Under the pieces are notes generated by a model that saw only the letters and a program-made list of their open reading frames with translations, was not told the DNA's origin and did no database searches. The position numbers and the translations under genes are program-made. From Sulfobacillus acidophilus DSM 10332 (GTDB lineage: Bacteria; Bacillota; Sulfobacillia; Sulfobacillales; Sulfobacillaceae), in the NCBI GenBank assembly GCA_000237975.1, contig CP003179.1, positions 1,178,001 to 1,242,000 on the forward strand: a stretch of DNA of 64,000 nt, read 5' to 3'. Below are positions 26,523 to 35,000 of the stretch, piece after piece (position 1 is the first letter of the stretch; every line of letters starts with the position of its first letter).

Positions 26523-26527
26523 CCGCC

Positions 26528-26552
26528 CGCCCGCTTCGGCGGGCGATTTTTT
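26528..26552 (+). terminator. TTCG-tetraloop intrinsic terminator
   Basis: CGCCCGC (26528-26534), loop TTCG, GCGGGCG (26539-26545), then T6. The next gene starts at once after the T run, so that gene must be expressed by readthrough or from an internal promoter. Confidence 0.93.
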
Positions 26553-26918
26553 ATGACCTGGATTACTTGGATTATTATTGCCAGCATCTTAATTGTGGGC
26601 CACGAACTGGGCCATGCCGCGGCCATGTTGTGGTATGGTCGCCTGCCCGACGCCCTCGTCGGGCGATGGTGGGGAATTGGCCTGCGGTGGAATATCCACG
26701 GATTATCGGTTCGAGCGCTTCGACACACCCTCTGGGCGGGGCCGTTAACCGAATTCGGGTTAGGCGTGATAGGCTATCTGGGGCATCCTCAGCATCCGGC
26801 ATGGATTCTTTTGGCAACGCTGGATACGGCCATCCAATTGATTCCTTGGGGCTTTTGGCCCAACGACGGCACCCGCCTCTGGCGCACTCGGCCCCTTATC
26901 AATCCTGATGTTGACTAA
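26553..26918 (+). CDS. Mini site-2 protease-like membrane metallopeptidase (M50)
   Basis: The 121-residue membrane protein has the zinc motif H17-E-L-G-H21 inside its first membrane helix and WPND105GTRLW near the end, matching the NPxxDG third-ligand motif of S2P proteases. It is far shorter than usual M50 enzymes (200-400 residues) and has no PDZ domain, but all three metal ligands and the catalytic Glu18 are present. S2Ps cut membrane-embedded regulators or signal-peptide remnants. No clear anti-sigma substrate is seen nearby. There is no good ribosome site: the ATG abuts a terminator T run. Confidence 0.7.
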   Translation: MTWITWIIIASILIVGHELGHAAAMLWYGRLPDALVGRWWGIGLRWNIHGLSVRALRHTLWAGPLTEFGLGVIGYLGHPQHPAWILLATLDTAIQLIPWGFWPNDGTRLWRTRPLINPDVD

Positions 26919-26949
26919 CTTTGATATTTACAGGAAAAGGGAGGTTGTC

Positions 26950-27402
26950 GTGTCCGCGTTTATCGAGCGCCAACGGCGCTATCCCGATCTTTTGGCGTAT
27001 CCGGGGTGGGACGATCTCATGCACAGTCAACTGGCCTGGGGCTTTGACTGTGGACCGGGATGGTTGCCGCTGATTGATATCGCTCTCGCAACCCTCAACT
27101 GGGGGTCACAACACGCCCCCACCGCGACCATCCATGTGCGCCAAGTGAAAGAAAAATTTGGGCGCTTAACCATTTATGCGGATTTGTCGAACGTTCCCCC
27201 GCCCGTTCGCGATGGCATCCTGTCCATTTTATCCCATTTAGCCGACCTCTCAACCTATACGTGCGAACAGTGCGGCCAAGCGGGGGCCCTGCGATCTACG
27301 GGAGGCTGGTGGCAGACTCTGTGCGATGCCTGTGAAACCGCTTGGCAAACTGCTGATGAACCGTTAAGCCAATTTCGCATCCGGTTAGGACGGGAGTTCT
27401 GA
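26950..27402 (+). CDS. Zinc-ribbon-containing hypothetical protein common in mobile elements
   Basis: The 150-residue protein carries the pattern CGPGWLPLI...VRQVKEKFGRLTIY...YTCEQCG...WWQTLCDAC, which I know from a family of uncharacterised phage and mobile-element proteins. The paired CxxC motifs (CEQC and CDAC) should bind zinc. Function is unknown. GTG 26950 is chosen because GGGAGG lies just before it; an in-frame ATG at 26908 would overlap the previous gene. It overlaps the following gene in a TGATG junction. Confidence 0.6.
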   Translation: MSAFIERQRRYPDLLAYPGWDDLMHSQLAWGFDCGPGWLPLIDIALATLNWGSQHAPTATIHVRQVKEKFGRLTIYADLSNVPPPVRDGILSILSHLADLSTYTCEQCGQAGALRSTGGWWQTLCDACETAWQTADEPLSQFRIRLGREF

Positions 27403-27929
27403 TGACAGTCGCCCTGGCTATTCTGAGCAGCGTGAGTTGGGGAGGCGTGGCTTTTTATCAAACGTGGCGCGATTGGCGAGATCGCCTCTTGCCGCCCGGC
27501 CCCAGTCTCTTGGCCGTCGCCATCACGTGGCTGACAGGATGGAGCGGATGGCATTGGTCATCGGCCATTTTTCTGCACCACGTCGAAGCGGGCCTAGGAC
27601 TCGGGGTGTTGTGGGCGCCGCTGTGGTGGTGGGGAGGTTTAGGGCTGGGGGATCTCGGCACGGCTATCGCACTCGGACTCAGTTTAGGCACCCTGCCTGC
27701 GTTCGCGGCGTTAGGGATGGGTCTTGTCGCGACGCTGATCGGCTGGGGCAGTCTGCGAGGCGTGCGGGCCATCACCGGACGCTCCCGCATCGAAACGCCT
27801 CAATCCGACGGGACGCCGCCCCTCATTCCGCTGGGGCCGGGCCTCTGGTTGGCAGGGTGGGGGGTGTGGCTGTGGTTGGTATGGATTCATAATGCTCCCG
27901 CCCACGGTCTGCTGATGATTAATCGATGA
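27402..27929 (+). CDS. Second prepilin-peptidase-like protein (A24)
   Basis: The 175-residue polytopic protein keeps both A24 aspartates: WRD24WRDRLLPPG after the first membrane segment and GLGLGD84LGTAIALGL, the GxGD motif; TPPLIPLGPGLWLAGW resembles the last conserved segment of prepilin peptidases. It is distinct from the enzyme at 22742 and lies outside the Tad block, in a cluster with the S2P-like gene. It may process a second set of pilins, or act as a GxGD protease on another substrate. Confidence 0.72.
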   Translation: MTVALAILSSVSWGGVAFYQTWRDWRDRLLPPGPSLLAVAITWLTGWSGWHWSSAIFLHHVEAGLGLGVLWAPLWWWGGLGLGDLGTAIALGLSLGTLPAFAALGMGLVATLIGWGSLRGVRAITGRSRIETPQSDGTPPLIPLGPGLWLAGWGVWLWLVWIHNAPAHGLLMINR

Positions 27930-27968
27930 ACAAATAGTAACATTAAACCTTGGGTGGAAGATTCAAAC

Positions 27969-28367
27969 ATGACCTATATTCCCACGACACTTGCCCAGGC
28001 TTGGACCGATGCTCTCGCGGGTCACGCATCTCCCCGCATTGTGTTGGGTAATTTTTTAGATGATTGGCGACGAGTATCCCAGCCCGAAAACCGTCACCGG
28101 CTTATCCGCGATCCCATTGCCGATACGGACGACGAGGAACTGCATCGGTGGGGAGCCTTTCTAGCTGCCACTGTCGAATATCTCACGGTGCGGGATGGTG
28201 TGCCGACGCCGCCGTGGGTTTTTGAGGATCGTTGGGTATTGCCCGAACCGTGGTTTTTATTATCGTACTGGAAAATGCGGGCGTGGCAACTGGCTGCCAC
28301 ACCGCCGCCGTGGAAACGCCGTCGAATTTTCGGGGGCGATGAACGCATGTTGATTGGGCGAGTCTAA
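27969..28367 (+). CDS. Conserved hypothetical protein, possible toxin-antitoxin-linked family
   Basis: The 132-residue soluble protein contains WGAFLAATVEYLTVRDGVPTPPWV, WVLPEPWFL and a C-terminal PPWKRRRIFGGDERMLIG. This pattern occurs in a family of short hypothetical proteins often paired with nucleotidyltransferase-like partners, though no such partner is present here. Function unknown. ATG 27969 has TGGAAG 8 bases upstream; GTG 27954 is in frame but has a weaker site. Confidence 0.5.
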   Translation: MTYIPTTLAQAWTDALAGHASPRIVLGNFLDDWRRVSQPENRHRLIRDPIADTDDEELHRWGAFLAATVEYLTVRDGVPTPPWVFEDRWVLPEPWFLLSYWKMRAWQLAATPPPWKRRRIFGGDERMLIGRV

Positions 28368-28542
28368 CACGTAGCGGCTCGACCCTGGCTTGGACGCATT
28401 GGGTAGAGAAGAGAGTCCGGCCCGCCCCTGTTTTTGATGTTGTCTGTCTTTGTCCTTGACTCGGTGATATTTACCGAATTTCCTGCCACCTACTCTCCCG
28501 GTATTTCGTCTCAGACATCACCCAACGGTTTCTGCGACAAGA

Positions 28543-28808
28543 ACCTCAAATGGGGTTCTTGCCTGCCCTGACCGTTTACCGACTCCCGAACGCTCATTCC
28601 GAGGGCAGACCGCAGGGGATCGGGGCGGCTTAGTGTTTCGGCCAAAAAGACAACAACAGGCAACATCAAATTTGAGGGCCGGTTGTGCTGTTTTGAGAAA
28701 CGATCCCTCTCGAAATCCATTGGGCCTCGCGAAAAACCTCAACCGGGGTTCTAGCCCGGAGACCCACAACGCCGCTACTGCTATTTCGCAAACCCCTATC
28801 GGGGTTCT
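28543..28808. repeat. Three copies of a 17-bp dyad repeat upstream of int
   Basis: ACCTCAAATGGGGTTCT (28543), ACCTCAACCGGGGTTCT (28736) and ACCCCTATCGGGGTTCT (28792) fit ACCYCWAHYGGGGTTCT. Each contains an inverted repeat; the first extends to CAAGAACC/GGTTCTTG and the third is AACCCC-TATC-GGGGTT. They lie in the 489 bp between 28368 and 28856, which otherwise holds no gene, and may bind a repressor or serve as integrase arm sites. A further dyad, TCGGTGATATTTACCGA, is at 28461-28477. Confidence 0.6.
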
Positions 28809-28820
28809 CCGTGCTATAAT
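28792..28820 (+). promoter_or_regulatory. Likely integrase promoter overlapped by a repeat
   Basis: A perfect TATAAT is at 28815-28820, 36 bases before the integrase ATG. The -35 position (28792-28797) has no consensus and is covered by the third 17-bp repeat, suggesting control by a protein bound there. Confidence 0.5.
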
Positions 28821-28856
28821 TCGGGGTACAATCCATCGTCGGGAGGTTCCTGCCCC

Positions 28857-30029
28857 ATGTCCTCACGCCCTAAAGAACCCCACGCCGCCGCCCCCCGGAA
28901 ACTCCCGTCGGGCCGTTGGCAGGCGCGGGTCACGTATTGGGATCGGGAGACCGGACAACGCAAAGAATTGACGCGCACCTTTGCCACCGAGCGGGAAGCT
29001 AAGAAATGGGCGAGAGAAGAAGAAGTTAAGTTACGGGAAACATGGCTTTCCCCACAGACATTATTAACTCTGACTGTCAACAACGTATTGGACCAATGGT
29101 TGGATGCCAAACGACTAAAACCAGTAGCTCGTTCCACCCTAGAGAGTTATATCGGACATCTCCGACATGTTCGACAGGCATTTGGTAATCAACTCGTTAA
29201 AGATATTAGCCCTAGTGATATACAAAAATTATATGCGTCCTTGAGTCATACCCATAGTCCGCGAACGGGTCAATACGTGGCGACACTTCTTCGCAGTGCA
29301 TTAGATTGGGCTGTTACGATGGATTTGATACCGACCAATCCAGCCCGAAAAGTTTCGAAGCCCCAAGTCCCTCGACGTGAAATGATTGTTCTCACTCCAG
29401 AAGATGCCACAAAATTATTACGGGTAGCCCAACAACATCGCCTGTATGCTCTGTGGTGGTTCATTGCTCTTATGGGAGTACGTAAAGGCGAGGCATTAGG
29501 TCTGTATTGGGAGGACATTGATTGGAATACCAAAACTGTTACAATCCGACGCACACTATCAGGGTCAGGGCGTCGGCGGTACCTATCTGCCCCTAAGACT
29601 CATCATAGCACCCGAACATTGGCGATGCCCGATATATTGATTCAAGTATTAAAACAATGGAAAGAGCAACAACAGAAAGATCGTATAATTGCTCAAACGA
29701 ACTGGGTCGAAACGCCTTATGTTTTTACAACCAAACGAGGAACACCGTGGGATGCGAGTGCGGTGACCCATCATTTTAAACGTGTCTTGCGTCAAGGAGA
29801 TTTTCCGACCCATTGGCGTATTCATGATCTGCGACACGCGATGGCAACACATTGGCTGGCTTCTGGTATTTCACCCAAAGTTGTGAGCGAACGGCTTGGT
29901 CATGCGAGTGTGGCTTTTACGCTTCAAGTGTATGCCCATGCATTGCCGCATCAACAAGCAGAGGCCGCCGAATACATGGCTGCTCGTCTATTAGGGCGAT
30001 CCACACACGATCCACACGAACCAACATAA
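28857..30029 (+). CDS. int: Tyrosine recombinase (ICE integrase)
   Basis: The enzyme catalyses integration and excision of the element. The 390-residue protein has an N-terminal arm-binding domain (GRWQARVTYWDRETGQRKELTRTF), a SAM-like core-binding domain (~65-150) and a catalytic domain with R209 (GVRKGEAL), a hairpin lysine (APKTHHSTRTL), H323-DLR326, H349 (LGHAS) and nucleophile Y359 (LQVYAHAL). All catalytic residues are present. It lies ~115 bp from the selC junction and reads toward it, the usual arrangement at an ICE end. Base use is AT-richer than in the pilus genes. Confidence 0.93.
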   Translation: MSSRPKEPHAAAPRKLPSGRWQARVTYWDRETGQRKELTRTFATEREAKKWAREEEVKLRETWLSPQTLLTLTVNNVLDQWLDAKRLKPVARSTLESYIGHLRHVRQAFGNQLVKDISPSDIQKLYASLSHTHSPRTGQYVATLLRSALDWAVTMDLIPTNPARKVSKPQVPRREMIVLTPEDATKLLRVAQQHRLYALWWFIALMGVRKGEALGLYWEDIDWNTKTVTIRRTLSGSGRRRYLSAPKTHHSTRTLAMPDILIQVLKQWKEQQQKDRIIAQTNWVETPYVFTTKRGTPWDASAVTHHFKRVLRQGDFPTHWRIHDLRHAMATHWLASGISPKVVSERLGHASVAFTLQVYAHALPHQQAEAAEYMAARLLGRSTHDPHEPT

Positions 30030-30141
30030 CCCATCAAATCGAACATCATCCTCAAAACCCAGAGGAATCCCAAAACGCTTGAAAAGACTAACGTAGAATA
30101 TTGGAACACCGTCGTTCACAACCCAAAAAACATACCATCCT

Positions 30142-30162
30142 AAAACTTCAAATCCGGTGGCT
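30142..30162. other. Right attachment junction (attR) of the ICE
   Basis: Homology to tRNA-Sec begins around the anticodon loop, right after the unrelated sequence TAAAA, so the integrase crossover lies here. The element should carry a matching selC 3' half that restores the tRNA at its left end, outside this window. The exact core length cannot be read from one end only. Confidence 0.7.
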
Positions 30163-30208
30163 GGCCTTAGAGGTCAGCGGTGGGTTCGATTCCCACATAC
30201 TCCCGCCA
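30145..30208 (+). tRNA. selC: 3' half of tRNA-Sec (selC), split by the ICE
   Basis: From CTTCAAATCCGG onward the sequence matches a selenocysteine tRNA: anticodon loop CTTCAAA (anticodon TCA), 3' anticodon strand TCCGG, a long variable arm CTGGCC-TTAGA-GGTCAG, T arm GTGGG-TTCGATT-CCCAC, an eight-base acceptor strand ATACTCCC, discriminator G and CCA. The eight-base acceptor strand is diagnostic of tRNA-Sec. The expected 5' anticodon strand (CCGGA) is replaced by TAAAA, and the D arm and 5' acceptor strand are missing, so the gene is cut at the anticodon stem-loop. Confidence 0.85.
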
Positions 30209-30223
30209 ACTTAAGCCCCGTAA

Positions 30224-30250
30224 GGCTTCCGAGGATCGGAGGCCATTTTT
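30224..30250 (+). terminator. selC terminator
   Basis: GGCTTCCGA (30224-30232) and TCGGAGGCC (30236-30244) form a 9-bp stem with one G-T pair and a three-base loop, followed by ATTTTTATTT. It lies 16 bp after the tRNA end and probably is the original terminator of selC. Confidence 0.75.
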
Positions 30251-31242
30251 ATTTGGGTTCAAAATATCCAAAAATGCCCTAGCCATATTCCGATCGTCTT
30301 CGCGAGCCGTCACCAAGAGATGGCGGAGCCGAAAGACCGCAGCAAATGTCAGTGACAGTAGAGACGCGCCGAGCGATGATAACAGCACCACGAATTTTGA
30401 TGCATCAATGGGCGGTCGGGGCGAGCTCATCGATTTGCGTGTCGTGGTTGGAGGCGATATATGGCAATATAATGAGTGTAGACGTGATCTCGACAGACGA
30501 CGCATCCGGAACAGAGGGAAGCCGCAATCGCCGACCCAAGTGAAGGATTTCCTGTTTCCCTTGGGGGGCATTGCCACTTGGCGCGAAACGGGCAAAATCG
30601 GGGTTGGTATGGCGAGCCATTCGGATGATCTAAAGGAGGCCGTCGAGGTCAAACGACGAGCGGCTCGGGCTGAGAGTCTAGTATCGGAGATAATGACCAG
30701 GCCAAAGCCTTTGCGCAGCGGGATCGTTATTGGCTCTAGGTCGTCTGGAATTTCGGTAGTGCCCGTCCCTACGCGATTCCAATCGCTGACCCCTTTAGAC
30801 GAATATTAGCGCGGAGCAAGGAGGGGTTATGATCCCTAACCCCGAAATCGCCTAGGTGACACTGATCTGCGGATCGCGCGCTGTCTTAGTCGATACCACC
30901 AGTTAAAGGGGCGATACGCTAGTGATAGGCTGAACTGGCTCAACCTGGGCGACTTTTTCACACCGATGGGCGGCGGCCAGCGGTTGTTAGGAGCTAGCCG
31001 CGATGTCGATGGGTTGTCCGTGTGGATTCCCCCACGATGGCATGAGCAAGGTGCGGGTGCCCATCTTTCTGGATAAATTGTCCAGGATGGACTATGTTCT
31101 TGACCGTTCTACTGGAATACCTGCACCACGATCAATAAATTAATCCCCGTGCCGCAGGCCGCGGATTCGCGCCTCCTCAAACCGAGTTCCTAAGTGTAAT
31201 TAAAGGCACGTTAACGGATCGTTGGAATTAACGAAAGGGTGC
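30251..31242. other. About 1 kb without a recognisable gene
   Basis: Open frames exist on both strands (the longest about 210 codons forward and 160 reverse), but none has a good ribosome site together with a recognisable domain, and the longest begins inside the tRNA. The stretch probably holds decayed remains between the ICE junction and the defence genes. Confidence 0.5.
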
Positions 31243-32040
31243 ATGAACATTCAACTTTTAACATATTTTATAGTTAGCAAGGACGAGTTTTTGATTTTTC
31301 GGGCAAGCGAAGGTAAACTCGGTCAGTTGATAAATAAATTGCCAGCCGAGTATCGACGATGTTACATAACGGATCAAGATTTACTAGATCGGGTTTCAAC
31401 GTTCAAGCGTTCTTATAGCGACATATTGAGGGAAGCTTATATCCCGGATGAGCCCAAGATAAAATCAGCGGAATTTGCTGAGATTCTATCGTATTTCCTC
31501 GTGAAGGAGCATTATCAACCCAACTATGTTCTCAAGGGGCCCAAAAAGTGGCGTTGGAAAGAGGACCGCAATCAGCCCGTCCACAAGACCGATATTGTCT
31601 TATTTGCGAAACAGGCGGATAGCCCTTCTAACGATGATCTTGTTGTGGCGGTTGAGGTGAAGGCTAAGGCTACGCAGAAAAACTCCTACGACCCGATTCA
31701 TGACGCGGTAAAAGGCGCCCATGATGATTCCACTAGGCGCCTTGCAGCTACGATCAACTGGTTAAAATCACAGTACGTTAAGAGAAACAATCCCGAGGCA
31801 GTGGAGTATCTTGAACGGTTCCGAAATCCAGTTGAACACGGTTCGTATCAAAAACACTTTAATGCGGTGGCGGTTGTTGATGAACAACTAGCAGAAGCGG
31901 AATTGACGCGGCCACGCGATTTAAGTCCATATTCATTTTCAGACCCGTTTTGCATCATTGTTGTATCAATCCCTAGTCTCAAGACGATGTACGAAAACGT
32001 TTACGAAAAAATTCCTGCGTCGGGGGGGGACTTATTTTGA
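31243..32040 (+). CDS. hamA: HamA-like nuclease (DUF1837) of a Hachiman defence system
   Basis: In Hachiman antiphage systems HamA is a DUF1837 effector nuclease that works with the helicase HamB. The 265-residue protein has a PD-(D/E)xK-like core: an early E (AEILSYFL), D117 in HKTDIVLF, and E138-V-K140 in VAVEVKAKA. Length (~280 usual) and coupling to a ~1000-residue helicase fit Hachiman. ATG 31243 is close to GAAAGGGTG; a TTG at 31222 is in frame upstream. Its stop overlaps the next start (TTGA). The pair has lower GC than both flanks, suggesting separate transfer. Confidence 0.72.
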   Translation: MNIQLLTYFIVSKDEFLIFRASEGKLGQLINKLPAEYRRCYITDQDLLDRVSTFKRSYSDILREAYIPDEPKIKSAEFAEILSYFLVKEHYQPNYVLKGPKKWRWKEDRNQPVHKTDIVLFAKQADSPSNDDLVVAVEVKAKATQKNSYDPIHDAVKGAHDDSTRRLAATINWLKSQYVKRNNPEAVEYLERFRNPVEHGSYQKHFNAVAVVDEQLAEAELTRPRDLSPYSFSDPFCIIVVSIPSLKTMYENVYEKIPASGGDLF

Positions 32041-35000
32041 TTGAAAGCAAGCTGGCGTATTGGGTAGCTCAATCGAAATCATGGCATACCTTTAAGGAAT
32101 TCAAGCTGTCCATCGAAAATCAAGCCGACTATCCATTTTTAGGGCATCCTAAAGATTTCTATATTACGTTATTTGGGAAAATGTTTGAACTAATTCATAA
32201 AGACCCATCAGAAGAAAATGCAGCACTAAATCGCATCAAAAATCAGATGCTGCAAATCGCCAAAGGCATGGAAATATATTCGCTCAAGGAAACCCGTTCG
32301 GAGTTTCAGGGGGTAGACTTTTCCAGGAATATGCTTTATGTAGCTTCTCTATATTACTTGGCTGATTATCCCGCATCGGCCTATATTTTGGCGAAGTTGT
32401 TTCCTCCGACTGTATATGAAGGAGAAGTCGACCAGTTCATATCGTCATTTCTTTGTAGGGATCTAGACCATTTGCCAACCTTTGCCGACCCCTTCGCCCG
32501 TTTTGTTTTAACCGGTAAACGGGAGAATTTAGAGGGTTTGTCCGCGACACTTCATGACGGGTCAGTGAAAGCCCGTGATCCCGATGAGTTTGTGTCGTTT
32601 CGAATTGCCGAAGCATTGGTCAAAAGCTTTATGGCTAACAACGTATGGCAGGATCTCGCAGACCGTTTCGATGTTCTGACTGAAGAGCGGTGGAAACAGT
32701 TTATTCGGCACGGGTTTGACCGAAGACCACCCGTGTGGTCTTTCTTTCCATCGCAGAGGCAAGCAATTGCACAAGGAATTTTGTCCGAAGACGCGAGATG
32801 TTTTGCGCTCCAGATGCCAACGAGCGCCGGGAAAACCGCACTTTGCGAACTGATCATCTTTAACCATATCTTGCAGAAACCAGGGAAAGTCTTGTTTCTT
32901 GCACCATATCGTGCACTAGCCTCCGAACTGCTGAGCGGGTTTGGTAGGCGTTTAGCTACCCTTGGAATTAGTTCGAAAGCTATGTACGGAGGGCACGTAC
33001 CTAACAATGAAGAGCGAGCGGCTATACAGGACGTTGACGTGCTGATCGCGACACCTGAAATGTTTTTAGCGGTCGAATCTGTTATCCCTGAGGTGTATGA
33101 GAGTTTCTCTCTTGTAATTTGCGATGAAGGACACCTCCTTGATGACACTACTCGGGGGTTGAACTACGAACTGTTGTTGGCAAAATTCAAGCTTCGGTCG
33201 CCAAATGCCCGGTTCGTGTTCCTTTCTGCGGTAGTACCGAACATAAATGAAATAAATCAGTGGTTGGGTGGCAATGAGTCGGTTGTCCGGTCGAATTACC
33301 GGCCAACAGAATTAGATTTGGCTTATCTTCAAAAAACAGCCAGAAATGGGTACATGTTAAACTTTAATCCCCATAAACGGCGACCCGAAAACTATCAGCT
33401 CTATCACTTCTTAACCCGAGGGGATATGGAATTTGTTAATATTCAAACTGGGCGGATTAACCATTATCGACTTGAAACCAGTGTAACTCGCCAATCCGTT
33501 GCCACTGCTATGAAAGCGTTACTTGCTGGGAAAGTCGCTCTATTCTCACCCCATAAAAGAAAGAATGGGGTAGAGAGTCTAGCTGAAGAGCTGATCAGGC
33601 AAACAATTAGCTCCTCTTTGCCAAAGCCGATCGAATTTGCGGATTCCACAATGATCGAACGTCTCCAAGAATACTTTGGGCGAGTGTTTGGAAAGGATTA
33701 TCTATTAACAAGATTGGTTCGGGTTGGTGCTCTGTACCACCATGGGGACTTACCTCAAAATATACGTGAAGTAGTCGAGTCCGCCATCCATACGTCGGCA
33801 TTTAGGTTATTAATCTGTACGAATACCTTGGCTGAAGGCGTTAACCTTCCCATTAAGGTGGTTGTTATTCACTCTGCCCGTCGGTTTGATAAGTATACAG
33901 GAACGCTCAAACCGCTGAAACTGCGTGACCTTGCCAACTTATTTGGCCGGGCGGGAAGATCTGGTCAGGAAACCACAGGCATGGTGATTGTTGTAAACCC
34001 TGTTGATCGACAGATAGTCAGCGATGCAATAGAGGGAACAAAGAACGAGGCGGTAAGCGGCTACCTGTTTGGTTTAATCGAAAACCTTGAGCGGGTTATT
34101 CGAGAACATCGGCTTGTACTCGATAACCGACTGTTGGAGAGTCAGAGCGAAGATTTTTTGCGGTTGCTCGATTCGATTGATGTGTCGCTTATTAGCCTAC
34201 TCGCAGAAGAGATCGATGTCGATCATTTAACACGCGAGATCAATACGCTAATACAAAGTACCTTTGCATATCATCAAGGCGACAGCGAACAACGCGACAC
34301 GCTCCGGGCGATTTTCAAAAGTCGTGGAGAACGATTGGTGCCTTATGTGCAAAACGGACAATTTAAAGCCATAAAAAACAGCGGGGCAACCCTGAGGTTC
34401 TTCGAGCAGGTCGTCCATAGGTTGCACCTTGAAGACGAAGTATGGAGCAAGACGACCCATCCATGCGATGACCGGTGGATGGCACATCTGTTTGATATCC
34501 TCTTTTCCCTGCCTCAAATTATAGCAACGGTGGATGATTTTAACACAGGACGATCCAAAGACGAGATGGCCGTTGACGCCACCGTTATTCGTGACATCTG
34601 CACTTTGTGGATGAAGGGACATTGGTATGGAGAAATTGCAACACGTCTTAATGTTGAAGTGTCTTATCTACTGCGTATTTTCTCGTCCATCGTGCACTCC
34701 ACAATTGGGACGTATGTGGCACAAATTATCCGATTAGCGTCGTATCTTTCAGAACATGAGGTCGGGATTTCGATTTCTGAGACAATCCTCGACTGGCCGC
34801 AATATCTTATGAGTGGCCTTCAGTATAAGACTGAACTGGAGTTGGTTAACCTTGGCTTTACTGAGCGTGAAGGTGTTATTGCTATAGCTAGATGGATGGC
34901 GCTGAATAATGTTCAGGGGTTTTCAGGTCCTGCGTTAAAAAGCTGGCTTGTGTTGTTTGAGGATAAACTCTTAGCTGAGATCAAGGACCTCATTACGACA

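Larger units (their letters stand above)
1..30208. mobile_element. Integrative conjugative element, right-hand part, inserted in selC
   Basis: The stretch holds a monoderm type IV secretion set (VirB6-, VirB3-, VirB4-, VirB1- and VirD4-like), a Tad pilus locus, accessory genes and a terminal tyrosine integrase. It is bounded on the right by the 3' half of a selenocysteine tRNA. Almost all genes read rightward toward the integrase. The left end, the relaxase and the intact selC copy are outside the window. Calling it an ICE is inference from gene content plus the tRNA junction. A non-conjugative genomic island or an actinobacterial-type element moved only by the FtsK-like protein is less likely because a VirB4 is present. 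Confidence 0.8.

Noticed and set aside
28368-28856. CRISPR array
   Set aside because: Only three repeats, 17 bp long, with very unequal spacing (193 and 56 bp); they are internally dyad-symmetric operator-like sites. No cas genes are in the window.
30180-30809. A 209-codon forward frame and a 161-codon reverse frame right of the tRNA
   Set aside because: The forward frame begins inside the tRNA, neither has a ribosome site or a recognisable domain, and residue composition looks random.
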